Notes: generated by a model not told the origin, from the sequence alone. DNA of 64,000 nt from Halalkalibacter sp. APA_J-10(15) (GCF_023017105.1 NZ_JALKEV010000012.1:98230-162229), one strand, 5' to 3'. Shown: positions 55,148-64,000, numbered from the stretch's first letter. Numbers and translations: made by a program.

Positions 55148-55975
55148 TTAATCTTTTCGAAATAACCCAAATATTCCTGAGGTTTGCAGCACATTCGTAA
55201 ACGCTTCTGGGTCAACTCCTTGAATCACTTCCCTTAGTTCATATAGTTCGTAACGGGTAAGGACAATCATAAGTACTTCTTTATCTTCTGAAGAATACCC
55301 ACCTTTTGCTGGAATTCGAGTAATTCCTCTTACCATAGAATCATATATCGCTTTAGAGACATCATCTGCTTTTTTCGTGACAATCATCGCCGTTACCTTC
55401 ACGTGACGCGTATAAATAGCATCAATCACACGTGATGAAACATAGAGAGTAACAAGTGTATAGAGCGCTTTTTCAGGGTCAAATAGAAATCCTGACGTAA
55501 TGACAATGATGCTGTTTAAAAGAAAGAAATAAACACCAACCGGTCGATCACTCACTCTCGATAAAATTAGAGCAATGATATCAAGTCCTCCGGAAGAAGC
55601 TCCCCATTTTAAGGTGATACCAGCACCAACTGCTAATAATACACCACCAAACACAGCATTCAATAGAATATCCGGTGAAAAATGCCTAATTGGCACGACT
55701 TCTAAAAAGAATGTTGTAAGAACAACGTTTAAAAAGCTATACAACGTAAAGCTCTTCCCTACCTTTAACCACCCAAGAATGGCCACAGGAATATTTAATA
55801 CGAACAGGATAATTCCCGTTGATAACGGGAGCACAACGGCAATAAGTTGTGCCACTCCTGTAAAGCCACTCGCAAATACGTTAGCTGGTATTAAAAAGAA
55901 ATTTAACGCAATGGCTATAATAAGTGCCCCGAGAATAATAACGACCGTTTTTTCTGCCTCTTTTCTAATCGACAT
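55148..55975 (-). CDS. yitT: YitT-family membrane protein
   Basis: A 275-residue protein of the YitT/DUF161 family: five or six membrane helices (early A-L-N-F-F-L-I-P, then G-A-S-S-G-G-L-D-I-I-A) and a cytoplasmic DUF2179 domain at the C-terminus (about 205-275). Function unknown. It overlaps the upstream esterase stop by one base (TAATG), so they are coupled, and it lies 16 bp before the ipi-like gene, as in B. subtilis. Confidence 0.88.
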   Translation of the reverse strand: MSIRKEAEKTVVIILGALIIAIALNFFLIPANVFASGFTGVAQLIAVVLPLSTGIILFVLNIPVAILGWLKVGKSFTLYSFLNVVLTTFFLEVVPIRHFSPDILLNAVFGGVLLAVGAGITLKWGASSGGLDIIALILSRVSDRPVGVYFFLLNSIIVITSGFLFDPEKALYTLVTLYVSSRVIDAIYTRHVKVTAMIVTKKADDVSKAIYDSMVRGITRIPAKGGYSSEDKEVLMIVLTRYELYELREVIQGVDPEAFTNVLQTSGIFGLFRKD

Positions 55976-56742
55976 TATGAAATTTGATCCTTTAACAAAT
56001 GTTGTTCAAACCATTCGACAGATGATAAGACCGCTTTTCTAGATACTTTATGATCGACACGATCCTCTGCAACAAATTTCAAACGATGAGGATGCTCCTC
56101 ATAATGCCTCTCTAATTCACCAAATAGCTTTTCTGAAAAAGGATACGGTACGACCTGGTCTTCTTTACCATGCCAAATCATCAGTGGTCGTCCATTTAGG
56201 CGTTCAAGCTGTGCAGTCAGATCATACGGCTTGATTTGATGAAGCACTTCATGACGAAGATCGTGTAAATCAACTCCCTTTGTCTCAAGCGCCTTAAGCT
56301 GCTCCTCCAAAAAAACTTGATAATAGGCCGTTCCCATAAATGACACAGCTGATGTAATCCAGGGATAACGAGCTAATGCTCCATACATCGTAATCGCTCC
56401 CATAGACGTTCCAATCACACCAATTTGATCATTTCCTAATCCATTCTTGACCATATGCTCCTTCAATAGCTCAAGTTCATGAATAGACGTTAAAACAATT
56501 TCCCAAAATTTCAAATCACGGTTCTGTTCCGTTTTTTGACGTTCGCCATGATAAACAGCATCTGGTAACAGTACACGGAAGCCTTTTGTTGCTAATATAT
56601 AAGCAATATGCAAATTGTGCTCCTTCGCACTTGTATATCCATGCAAGAAGAAAACCGTTGGGAGCTTCTCTAGTTCCTTTTCTCTATCTACTACATGTAA
56701 CGTAGGAACTCCCGCAATCGTTTCATTATTAATGAAAATCAT
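55975..56742 (-). CDS. yitV: YitV, alpha/beta-hydrolase esterase
   Basis: A 255-residue serine hydrolase. The oxyanion region is F-F-L-H-G-Y-T and the nucleophile elbow is G-T-S-M-G (Ser near 121); Asp in H-G-K-E-D-Q-V and His in D-H-K-V complete the triad. It matches B. subtilis YitV, a putative esterase next to yitU and yitT. ATG at 56742 has AGGAAGTG. First gene of the yitV-yitT-ipi-like operon. Confidence 0.85.
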   Translation of the reverse strand: MIFINNETIAGVPTLHVVDREKELEKLPTVFFLHGYTSAKEHNLHIAYILATKGFRVLLPDAVYHGERQKTEQNRDLKFWEIVLTSIHELELLKEHMVKNGLGNDQIGVIGTSMGAITMYGALARYPWITSAVSFMGTAYYQVFLEEQLKALETKGVDLHDLRHEVLHQIKPYDLTAQLERLNGRPLMIWHGKEDQVVPYPFSEKLFGELERHYEEHPHRLKFVAEDRVDHKVSRKAVLSSVEWFEQHLLKDQIS

Positions 56743-56904
56743 TCAAATCACTTCCTATCCATCCTTTTTCCTAATTATAGCATTTCCCAATCTTATTGAG
56801 AAAAATGATGATTTTTTCATTCATTTTCACTATTCCTTATAATTAGTCTTCTAAGAATTGTGTACTTCTGTCACACGCTCTGATCTAATAGCAAAAAAGA
56901 CCAC

Positions 56905-57174
56905 CTACTGGTGATCCTTTTGCTGTGCTTTGTTATAGTAGTTAATACTTGTCATAGCCCCTTCTTCGACCATATTATGATCATCGTAATCATGTGGATG
57001 GGAATGACCAATGCGTCGATCCTTTACTTTATTCATAACTGAGCTGTCTTTGAAATAGCTTCTTAGTTGTCTGTAGCTTCTTCTTACCTTCGAGCGAAAT
57101 TCTTCATTTCTCATAAGCAATGTTGTCGTTCCAGCTGCCCCAGCTAACAATAACCATGCTTTCCTTCGTTTCAT
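56905..57174 (-). CDS. Small membrane-anchored basic protein (89 aa)
   Basis: A single N-terminal helix (A-W-L-L-L-A-G-A-A-G-T-T-T-L-L) follows M-K-R-R-K; then a basic Arg-rich helix and a His/Asp-rich stretch (H-S-H-P-H-D-Y-D-D-H) of the kind that can bind metal. ATG at 57174 lies after GGGGTG; the GTG three codons earlier overlaps it. Not recognised. Confidence 0.65.
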   Translation of the reverse strand: MKRRKAWLLLAGAAGTTTLLMRNEEFRSKVRRSYRQLRSYFKDSSVMNKVKDRRIGHSHPHDYDDHNMVEEGAMTSINYYNKAQQKDHQ

Positions 57175-57323
57175 TTCTATCACCCCATATATTGTGATTA
57201 GTTCTTACTTTCCCTCTCTGTTTAATTTTTAAACATCATCGTAAGTGTATGTTCATAATTCGCTGACAATTGGTTACGCTAAAATAAAGCATAACTTACT
57301 CTTACTTTAATGAGGTGAACAAT

Positions 57324-57455
57324 ATGTCACAAACAGGTGATAACAACAAAAAGAAAAAAGACAACAATGCAAGAAATCAACAAAAAAATCGACAAGAATT
57401 AAAGAACAGGCGCGCAGGAGAGCATTCCTATTCAAAAGAAACGGATCACCTATAG
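57324..57455 (+). CDS. Small Lys/Asn/Gln-rich protein (43 aa)
   Basis: Starts MSQTGDNNKKKKDN; strongly hydrophilic and disordered, resembling the small DNA- or spore-associated peptides of bacilli. SD GAGGTGA. Its stop codon lies inside the loop of the following terminator, a common arrangement for tiny genes. Not recognised. Confidence 0.6.
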   Translation: MSQTGDNNKKKKDNNARNQQKNRQELKNRRAGEHSYSKETDHL

Positions 57456-57477
57456 GTTAAGGTGATCCGTTTTTTCA
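57443..57477. terminator. Terminator overlapping the end of the 43-aa gene
   Basis: Stem GGATCACCT / AGGTGATCC with a loop containing the stop codon, then GTTTTTT. It also faces the 3' end of the convergent rhodanese gene. Confidence 0.8.
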
Positions 57478-57478
57478 C

Positions 57479-57847
57479 TCATGATTTCTTTAACTCCTTC
57501 ACGTCTTTGACAACCCATTCCAGCCCTGTTTCAACTTCTTTATCCCACGTAAGCATGCCACCAGCAAAATTCTTTACGTGATCAAAGCCTTGTTCCTTCA
57601 AATAAAGAGCGACATTTTGACTTCTTGCTCCACTACGACAAATAAAAATATAAGAAAGGTCTTTATCAAGCTTATCCGTATATTGCGGAATCGTCTGCAT
57701 CGGAATAAGTGGGATACCGGGAATATGACCCTGATCATATTCGTCATATTCACGAACATCAATGACAAGTGTATCCGTCTCTTCCTTTAACAATGACGCC
57801 AATTCCTCTACATCAACCTGCTCAATCCCATCAACTACATAACTCAA
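57479..57847 (-). CDS. Rhodanese-like domain protein
   Basis: A 122-residue single-domain rhodanese with catalytic C70 in I-C-R-S-G-A-R-S and the structural D-V-R-E-Y-D-E-Y loop. Such proteins carry persulfide sulfur to acceptors. TTG at 57847 is the only start with an SD (GAGGTG, eight bases upstream); the next Met would cut into the fold. There are no sulfur-metabolism genes beside it. Confidence 0.85.
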   Translation of the reverse strand: MSYVVDGIEQVDVEELASLLKEETDTLVIDVREYDEYDQGHIPGIPLIPMQTIPQYTDKLDKDLSYIFICRSGARSQNVALYLKEQGFDHVKNFAGGMLTWDKEVETGLEWVVKDVKELKKS

Positions 57848-57917
57848 CTACCAAGCACCTCTTTCATCACAGTTCATATATAAGTTAACGATACGATACC
57901 CGTTTACGAGTCAATTG

Positions 57918-59003
57918 TCAATCAACAGGCTTACTTCTTAAACGCCACAAGCGATACGTATGAGAAACGATAACCTTACCTACCGCATAAGTAGGAACGG
58001 CTAGTAATAATCCAAAGAAGCCGGCAAATCTTGCTGCTACTAATAACAACAAAATAATTGTTAACGGGTGAATATCTAATTTCCTTCCCATTACTTGCGG
58101 AGAAATGAGATTACTTTCAATTTGCTGTACTACGACAACAACGATAATGACAAGTAAAGCCATAAATGGCGATTCAATTAATCCAACAATTACTGCTGGG
58201 ATTGTACCAATCCATGGTCCAACGAACGGAATGACATTCGTAAACATCGCCACTAGAGCTAACACAAGCGAATACTCGACGCCAATAATCAAATAGCCTA
58301 TATACATTAGAACCCCGACACAAATACTGACAATAATTTGCCCTTGAATATAGGAGCTTAAGGCAAAGTCCATATCCTTTAGAATACGGCGTCCTTCCTG
58401 CTGTTGCTTACTAGGTAATAACCGTAACACTTGCTTCGGTGCTTTCTCACCTTCTTTTAACATATAAAAAAGGATAAACGGAATGACAACTAATATAATC
58501 ACGACATTAGCAATGAATCCAAGAAAGCTAGCAATGTTAGAGCCTAAAGCTGTGACAAAATTATTTAAATATTCACCAAAATCAGCAATGATATTTTCAA
58601 ACGAAAATTCATTTCCTTGTTGGAAACGAGCTATGTATTCATTATCTTGCAAGGCATTATACATGCCTTGTACTTCGCGCGTAAATGCCGGAAGTGTTTC
58701 AACTAAGCTATAAAACTGCTTCTGTAATTCTGGACCTATTAACAAAATCAACAGCGTAACAAGAGAAACACCTGTTAAATATAAAATGAGAATCGACATT
58801 CCACGAGGGATTTTTTTTGATAAGAGATTTACAAAAGGTCGCAATAAATAAAACAAGACCCCTGCTAAAGCGATAGGAGCAAACAGTGTTTGTACTAGAA
58901 CGACAATGGGTTTGAAGATCCACTCTACTAACGTTCCTAAATAAATGATTAATAAAATTAAGATGAACGCATACATAATGCGAAATGACTTGCTTTGCGG
59001 CAT
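57918..59003 (-). CDS. AI-2E-family transporter (UPF0118)
   Basis: A 361-residue membrane protein with about eight helices and the AI-2E signatures: P-I-A-L-A-G-V-L-F-Y, and later F-T-N-V-I-P-F-V-G-P-W-I-G and S-N-L-I-S-P-Q-V-M-G-R-K. Members include autoinducer-2 exporters and Na+/H+ antiporters, so the substrate is open; in an alkaliphile an antiporter role would make sense (inference). ATG at 59003 follows AAAGGGG. Confidence 0.87.
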   Translation of the reverse strand: MPQSKSFRIMYAFILILLIIYLGTLVEWIFKPIVVLVQTLFAPIALAGVLFYLLRPFVNLLSKKIPRGMSILILYLTGVSLVTLLILLIGPELQKQFYSLVETLPAFTREVQGMYNALQDNEYIARFQQGNEFSFENIIADFGEYLNNFVTALGSNIASFLGFIANVVIILVVIPFILFYMLKEGEKAPKQVLRLLPSKQQQEGRRILKDMDFALSSYIQGQIIVSICVGVLMYIGYLIIGVEYSLVLALVAMFTNVIPFVGPWIGTIPAVIVGLIESPFMALLVIIVVVVVQQIESNLISPQVMGRKLDIHPLTIILLLLVAARFAGFFGLLLAVPTYAVGKVIVSHTYRLWRLRSKPVD

Positions 59004-59171
59004 TTATGTACCCCTTTCTGACATTATATACCTGTATTATAGCATTTTCCGCTAAGTAAAACTGTACTTTTTAGAGGTTTCATTGAACTTCTTAACAATT
59101 TTCAAACTTTTTACATACAAATCAATCATTATGAAGTATGATCTTCAAATGATTATTCCTGAGGTGAGAAA

Positions 59172-60560
59172 ATGGACATTCAACAGAACAACAAAAAGAA
59201 AATTCAACAGCTTTCCCTTTTCGCCTTGACCTGGCCAATTTTCATTGAAATTATGCTCCATATGATTATGGGTAATGCTGATACATTAATGCTTAGCCAA
59301 TATTCAGATGATGCGGTTGCAGCCGTCGGAGTTGCCAATCAAATCTTCATGTTTGTGATCGTCATGTTTGGATTTATTGCAACTGGAACAAGCGTCCTTG
59401 TGGCACAACACTTAGGAGCAAAACAACAAAAAGAAGCTGGTCAAGTCGCTGTCGTATCTATTTGTGCAAACTTGGCAATTGGCCTTCTACTTAGTATCGG
59501 ATTGATCTTTTTTGGTGCTCCTTTACTTATGATGATGGGTTTACCTGAAGAGCTACTACAAGAAGCAACGATGTATATGGTTATTGTCGGAGGCTTTTCA
59601 TTTGTGCAAGCACTGTTGATGACAGTTAGTGCGATTTTGAGAAGTTATCAATTCACGAAGGACGTCATGTACGTCACTATCGGTATGAATATTTTGAATA
59701 TTATCGGAAACTATTTGTTCATTTTCGGGGCTTTCGGAATGCCTGTTCTAGGTGTAACTGGTGTGGCCATTTCAACAGCGGTCAGTCGTTGTATCGGACT
59801 TGCGATCGTTGCTTACTTACTATACCGTAGAATTCCTAACGATTTACCTTTTCCTTATCTACTAAAAGGTGTTCCAAAGGTTGAGCTGCGCAATTTATTA
59901 AAAATTGGTATCCCAACGGCTGGTGAGCATATGTTTTATAATGGTTCTCAGCTTGTCATTATGTACTTTATTCTCATGTTCGGGGCTGAAGAGTTAACGA
60001 CACGTGTATACGTGCAAAATGTAACGATGTTTGCTCTCCTTTTCGGATTAGCCGTTGGACAGGGGACGCAAATTATTGTCGGCTATCAAGTCGGAGCAAA
60101 ACAGCTCGATGCAGCATATAAACGTTGTATTCGCAGTTTGAAGCTAGCCATTTTGATTTCTCTTGGCATGTCAGCAATCTTTTATATCTTAAGTAATCCC
60201 ATTTTAAGCATATTCACAGACAACCCTGATATTATTGCGTTAGGAAGTATTCTCTTGTTACTTCATGTCATTCTGGAGCCTGGCCGTTCCTTTAATCTCG
60301 TAGTCATTAACTGTTTACGAGCGGCTGGCGATGTGAAGTTCCCTGTCTACTTAGGCGTTATCTCAATGTGGGGTGTGAGTATTCCTGTCGCCTACTTTTT
60401 CGGTATATACTTAGATATGGGCTTAGTCGGCATTTGGCTTGGAATGGTTGCTGATGAATGGTTACGTGGATTTTTAATGTATCTACGTTGGCGCAGTGGA
60501 AAATGGCGAGAAATGGCCTTTGTTGGAAAAAGACAGGAAAAAAATGTAGCCGTTCCTTAA
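59172..60560 (+). CDS. MATE-family multidrug/sodium efflux pump
   Basis: A 462-residue protein with twelve membrane helices and MATE features: early W-P-I-F-I-E-I-M-L-H, N-A-D-T-L-M-L, and the second-half repeat beginning I-P-T-A-G-E-H. It exports cationic compounds using Na+ or H+. SD GAGGTGAG at 59161. It ends 64 bp before a strong bidirectional terminator. Confidence 0.9.
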   Translation: MDIQQNNKKKIQQLSLFALTWPIFIEIMLHMIMGNADTLMLSQYSDDAVAAVGVANQIFMFVIVMFGFIATGTSVLVAQHLGAKQQKEAGQVAVVSICANLAIGLLLSIGLIFFGAPLLMMMGLPEELLQEATMYMVIVGGFSFVQALLMTVSAILRSYQFTKDVMYVTIGMNILNIIGNYLFIFGAFGMPVLGVTGVAISTAVSRCIGLAIVAYLLYRRIPNDLPFPYLLKGVPKVELRNLLKIGIPTAGEHMFYNGSQLVIMYFILMFGAEELTTRVYVQNVTMFALLFGLAVGQGTQIIVGYQVGAKQLDAAYKRCIRSLKLAILISLGMSAIFYILSNPILSIFTDNPDIIALGSILLLLHVILEPGRSFNLVVINCLRAAGDVKFPVYLGVISMWGVSIPVAYFFGIYLDMGLVGIWLGMVADEWLRGFLMYLRWRSGKWREMAFVGKRQEKNVAVP

Positions 60561-60623
60561 ATCCTTCGTGTAAAATCGCTATATATGGTTGAGCTAAACT
60601 AAAAATAAAGATCCTTCCAAACA

Positions 60624-60663
60624 AAAAGCACACTTACAATGCGTAGCCTGAAAGTGTGCTTTT
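60624..60663. terminator. Bidirectional terminator between MATE and lipoprotein genes
   Basis: Arms AAAAGCACACTT and AAGTGTGCTTTTT, 16-base loop. Confidence 0.85.
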
Positions 60664-60678
60664 TCTCTATTATATTAC

Positions 60679-61239
60679 CTACAGCCCAGCCTCTTCCTTA
60701 AACTCGGCAATTTGCTCTGCTTCTCTCTGTTTAAACTGTTCAATCAATTGCTCTCTCCGTTCATTCCATGACATTTTTGGATATTTCTTTTGTACGTATT
60801 CCATCAAATACTGCCTCATTAACGTTTGTTGATAAGGCTCAATAAGAAATTCATTCCAATATTCTTCTTCTGAAATGCCTAGCTCTTGAATCTGTTCATC
60901 AATGCTTTCCTTCGTTTCTTGCCAATTATCTACATTCTTTGATTCAATCGCTTCTTTAGTTTGATTAATGACTACCTGTGCTTCTTCTTCAGAAACACGA
61001 ATCCCAACTTCATTTGCACGAGTTAGGATAGCCAATTCCTCTAACTGAACACGATAAGATTCCTCTTGAGCATGTTCAAATGACATTCCACCATTCTCCA
61101 TCAGATGTTCAACAAACTCCTCATACCGCTCAACTGAAAATGGCGGATCAGATTCACTTCCTCTGTCTTTTTCTTGATGATCATCACCACAGCCTACTAA
61201 TAATAAAACCGTTACAGCCCCTAGTAAATATTGTCGAAT
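60679..61239 (-). CDS. SurA-N-like lipoprotein with an apparent AUU start codon
   Basis: A 186-residue lipoprotein: signal M-R-Q-Y-L-L-G-A-V-T, lipobox L-L-V-G-C17, then a charged helical body (about 40-186) like the chaperone part of SurA/PrsA without a PPIase domain. The frame has no ATG, GTG or TTG before residue 47. A strong SD (AAAGGAGAG) lies seven bases before ATT at 61239, and a stop codon lies upstream in frame, so translation must begin at ATT or the preceding ATA. Starting at the internal ATG (61101) would remove the whole signal peptide. A sequencing error (ATG to ATT) is possible. Confidence 0.75.
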   Translation of the reverse strand: MRQYLLGAVTVLLLVGCGDDHQEKDRGSESDPPFSVERYEEFVEHLMENGGMSFEHAQEESYRVQLEELAILTRANEVGIRVSEEEAQVVINQTKEAIESKNVDNWQETKESIDEQIQELGISEEEYWNEFLIEPYQQTLMRQYLMEYVQKKYPKMSWNERREQLIEQFKQREAEQIAEFKEEAGL

Positions 61240-61352
61240 TATATTTCTCTCCTTTCAACACATTTTACCCCTTTTCACTATTCAATTTATAATCTAGCCA
61301 TGCAAACTCAATTCGACTAGTCTCTCAACAACATCATGTCATCTCCAATTGA

Positions 61353-61895
61353 TTAATCTGTTCTTTCTATTTTTTCATTTACGATAAATTCGTCTTTCTC
61401 TCTTATCTTCTCCACCACCTCTGTAGCCGTAACATCAGTAGTATGATAATAATAGCGTTCACTGATTTGCTTGCTTTTGAATTCTTCTACTAGCTCTAGG
61501 CAACGTTGCCCCATTTGGTATTGTTCATCTCGTAATTGATCTCTTCTTAACAATTCAGCATGATCGACCCAAAGGACAACGTAGAAAATCTTAGCTAGAC
61601 ACCCTTCACTTCGAACCTTTTGTATGACTTTTTCCACATCTTCTGGATAAGCAATATAATCTATGACGACGTCTTTATTAGCTCGTAAAAAATTCGTTGC
61701 TAAGCTCGCGATATTTTCCCACGTTAATGTAAGCAACTCTTCACTTTCCCACGGTGGAAGGTAACCCCCAACAATCATATGATTAATCAAATCACCTTCT
61801 ATATATGCGCTCTCGTTAAACTGTTCTACTAATCTCTTTGATATAGTGGACTTTCCTACACCAGCTGGTCCTGTAATGATGTAAATACTTTTCAC
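61353..61895 (-). CDS. P-loop nucleotide kinase-like protein
   Basis: A 180-residue protein with Walker A G-P-A-G-V-G-K-S at 9-16, a D-Y-I-A-Y-P stretch and a lid region R-R-D-Q-L-R-D near 115. This is the layout of small-molecule kinases of the AAA_33/AAA_18 class, which includes chloramphenicol or shikimate kinase-like proteins. The substrate is unknown. GTG at 61895 has TAGGTGA upstream. Confidence 0.75.
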   Translation of the reverse strand: MKSIYIITGPAGVGKSTISKRLVEQFNESAYIEGDLINHMIVGGYLPPWESEELLTLTWENIASLATNFLRANKDVVIDYIAYPEDVEKVIQKVRSEGCLAKIFYVVLWVDHAELLRRDQLRDEQYQMGQRCLELVEEFKSKQISERYYYHTTDVTATEVVEKIREKDEFIVNEKIERTD

Positions 61896-62097
61896 TGTTT
61901 CACCTACTTCCTACCTCTTGCAACCATTCGCTATCTTCTATTTTCCATTTCGACAGACACGATGACTTTCCTGCTCTCCTTTGTAAGAAACAGAAAAATA
62001 TCATTTTCACCATACTTCTTGAACAACCTTTTTTACAAACACAGTTCTATGGTATGATCACTAGGAGCAAACATGAATAGAATTGAGGGATTGAATC

Positions 62098-63852
62098 ATG
62101 AAAACCGTCGTTACGACGTTAAATGCGAAATACATTCACACTTGTCTAGCACTTAGATGTTTAAAGGCTTATGCAGAGCCTGATTTTCCCATTGAAATGG
62201 TAGAATATACGATTAAAGATCCGACGATGAACATCGTCTCTGATTTATATGCACGTAAGCCAGATGTGATTGGCTTTAGCTGTTACATTTGGAACATTGA
62301 AGAAACAATCAAAGTCATCAATATGCTAAGAAAAGTTTTACCACAAACAAAGATCGTCCTTGGTGGTCCAGAAGTTTCTTATGATACGAAGAAATGGATG
62401 GAGGAGCTTTTTGCTGTTGACTTTATTATTATCGGTGAAGGTGAAGAAACCTTTAAGCATTTGCTTGAAGAAATGACCACTACTCAGAAATACCATATGG
62501 TTTTTGGGGTTGCTTATCGCAAAGAGGAAGACATCCTTATTAACGCACCTCGACCGAAATTAAAGTTAGACGACCTTCCTTCTCCCTATCGTTTCCCAGA
62601 GGATGTAGACGGGCTCTCTAAACGGGTCACCTATTTTGAAACGAGTCGTGGCTGTCCTTATAGCTGTCAATTTTGCCTTTCCTCTATTGAAGTCGGCGTC
62701 CGGTATGTGAATATTGAGCGTGTTAAAAGCGATTTACTCTATTTAATTGATAACGGAGCAAAGCTGATTAAATTTGTCGATCGAACATTTAATATTAAAC
62801 GTGATTATGCACTAGAGATCTTTCAATTTCTCATTGAACATCATAAGCAATGTGTCTTCCAATTTGAAATAACGGCAGATATTATGCGTCCAGAGGTTCT
62901 TGAATACTTAAATAAACATGCACCTCCTGGCATTTTCCGTTTTGAAATTGGTGTGCAGTCAACAAACGATGCAACGAACGAGCTTGTTCAGCGTCGACAA
63001 AACTTCAAGAAGCTTTCAAGAACGGTAACAATGGTGAAGGAAGGTGGAAAAATTGACCAGCATCTTGACTTAATTGCTGGATTGCCCGAGGAAGATTACA
63101 ACTCTTTCAGACGAACGTTTAATGACGTATTTGCGATGCGACCAGAGGAATTACAGCTCGGCTTCTTGAAAATGCTACGTGGGACAGGCTTACGTATTCG
63201 TGCTAAAGATCATAACTATGTCTATATGGATCATGCTCCGTACGAAATTTTAGAAAATAATGTACTAACCTTTGATGAAATCATTCGCATAAAACGAGTA
63301 GAAGATGTACTAGAAAAATATTGGAACGATCACCGAATGGATCGTACAATTGAGTACCTTGTCACACACGAGTTTGACTCTCCATTTGATTTTTTCCAGA
63401 TTTTTGGTGATTATTGGGATGCGAAGGGCTGGGCTAAGATCGGTCATCAGCTTGAAGACTTATTCAAGCGTTTATATGAATTTCTTGAACATTATGGAAC
63501 AAAGGCTGAGCTCACTTACATTCAGAGTCTTATGATTGTTGATTTCTTTAAGAATCAAAAGCACAAGCCACGAAAAACATGGTGGACGTTCTCCTTAACG
63601 AAGAAAGAACAGTCACACTATTTATCTCTGCTCGCTGATCATCCTACTATTGTCTCTGCTGAATTCGAAGCTTTGAAGCTACACGAAAAGGATTTACACA
63701 AACATACGATGGTTGAGGTGATCCCTTTTGACTTGAGACAGAATGGTTCAACAGATCGCCCATCATTACTCATTGCTTACTTCTCACCAAAAGAGCACAA
63801 ATCATTCTTATTTTCCGTTCCACTTAATCAGCTCTCTACTGCTGTATCATGA
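62098..63852 (+). CDS. B12-binding radical SAM protein (DUF4080 C-terminus)
   Basis: A 584-residue protein in three parts: an N-terminal cobalamin-binding domain (about 1-135), a radical SAM barrel with the 4Fe-4S motif C186-x3-C190-x2-C193 (R-G-C-P-Y-S-C-Q-F-C), and a C-terminal DUF4080 domain (about 390-570). Such enzymes use B12 and S-adenosylmethionine for methyl transfer or rearrangement; the substrate of this widely conserved Bacillus form is unknown. ATG at 62098 has GAGGGA. The stop codon overlaps the following terminator. Confidence 0.9.
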   Translation: MKTVVTTLNAKYIHTCLALRCLKAYAEPDFPIEMVEYTIKDPTMNIVSDLYARKPDVIGFSCYIWNIEETIKVINMLRKVLPQTKIVLGGPEVSYDTKKWMEELFAVDFIIIGEGEETFKHLLEEMTTTQKYHMVFGVAYRKEEDILINAPRPKLKLDDLPSPYRFPEDVDGLSKRVTYFETSRGCPYSCQFCLSSIEVGVRYVNIERVKSDLLYLIDNGAKLIKFVDRTFNIKRDYALEIFQFLIEHHKQCVFQFEITADIMRPEVLEYLNKHAPPGIFRFEIGVQSTNDATNELVQRRQNFKKLSRTVTMVKEGGKIDQHLDLIAGLPEEDYNSFRRTFNDVFAMRPEELQLGFLKMLRGTGLRIRAKDHNYVYMDHAPYEILENNVLTFDEIIRIKRVEDVLEKYWNDHRMDRTIEYLVTHEFDSPFDFFQIFGDYWDAKGWAKIGHQLEDLFKRLYEFLEHYGTKAELTYIQSLMIVDFFKNQKHKPRKTWWTFSLTKKEQSHYLSLLADHPTIVSAEFEALKLHEKDLHKHTMVEVIPFDLRQNGSTDRPSLLIAYFSPKEHKSFLFSVPLNQLSTAVS

Positions 63853-63877
63853 GAAAAGCCGCTGTGCGGCTTTTCTC
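63851..63877 (+). terminator. Terminator overlapping the radical SAM stop codon
   Basis: Perfect 12-bp stem GAGAAAAGCCGC / GCGGCTTTTCTC with a 3-base loop. Confidence 0.85.
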
Positions 63878-64000
63878 AGCCTGTCGACAAAGTCGACAGG
63901 CTGGTTTGTTTAGTAGTCAGGATTCGGCTCTTCGACTACGCTACCGGGATGGGGGGCACGCTTTCCGCAGGCGGGCGTTGAACTAACCGGCTGCGCCGGT
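63878..64000. repeat. AGCCTGTCGAC hairpin followed by a GC-rich repeat cut by the window end
   Basis: The stem AGCCTGTCGAC / GTCGACAGGCT (63878-63902) repeats that at 18065. The next 98 bp are clearly richer in G and C than the rest of the window, non-coding, and end in the hairpin ACCGGC/GCCGGT. Only the left part of the element is seen. Confidence 0.6.

Noticed and set aside
55575-56042. 155-codon open frame on the plus strand
   Set aside because: Antisense to yitT and the end of yitV, no SD, no family features.

Overview
The window is a low-GC, gene-dense chromosomal segment from a Firmicute of the family Bacillaceae. Most genes have strong Shine-Dalgarno (SD) sites and many use GTG or TTG starts. 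Long runs of genes lie in the order known from Bacillus subtilis, read here in reverse: yitT, ipi-like, yitV and yitU; argC-argJ-argB-argD-carA-carB-argF; yjzC, a yjzD-like gene, med-comZ; fabH-fabF; yjaZ; yjbA, trpS; yjbC-spx. The presence of prfC, a DHH/CBS/tRNA-nucleotidyltransferase fusion and the dispersed intergenic repeats suggests a B. halodurans-like alkaliphile or relative. That last step is inference; the species cannot be read from this window. No prophage, CRISPR array, tRNA or rRNA gene was seen.

Layout. 1-9100: redox and stress genes (spx, yjbC), a secreted glycoside hydrolase-like protein, a hemolysin III family protein, an HD hydrolase, a ResA-like thioredoxin, trpS, yjbA, yjaZ and several tiny membrane proteins. 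9100-26100: topB, coaA, a D,D-carboxypeptidase homologue, a LysM/SleB-type hydrolase, the small alarmone synthetase ywaC, a chemoreceptor, a GntR-ABC transporter operon with an apparent autoregulatory operator, ytoQ, a phosphoesterase, the large DHH-CBS-nucleotidyltransferase and a dead IS1182-like element. 26300-31700: fabH-fabF behind a FapR-like operator, a coat-like repeat protein, and med-comZ. 32000-36150: prfC, an epimerase, a hydrolase and yjzC. 36190-45830: the arginine and carbamoyl-phosphate operon, with a well-formed promoter that carries a candidate ARG box. 46000-54200: Sco/CtaG oxidase assembly, yitU, and a gene set with a YwqB-like protein that lacks its zinc finger and a SNF2 helicase, all read from TTG starts. 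54600-64000: ipi-like lipoprotein, yitT, yitV, rhodanese, AI-2E-family permease, MATE pump, a SurA-like lipoprotein that seems to begin at AUU, a P-loop kinase and a B12-binding radical SAM protein.

What stands out. (1) Many intergenic gaps hold copies of one dispersed element. It has an approximately 85-90 bp core with nested stems whose two sides change together between copies, and it is usually flanked by hairpins of the CACTGAAAAAGTT type. (2) A MITE next to trpS is built from the end of the same IS whose wreck lies at 25.6-26.1 kb. (3) A perfect hairpin overlaps the SD of the chemoreceptor gene. (4) A lipoprotein gene has no ATG, GTG or TTG in frame and a good SD in front of AUU. (5) The SNF2 operon is a candidate for an uncharacterised DNA-transaction system. 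No complete new defence system could be shown.
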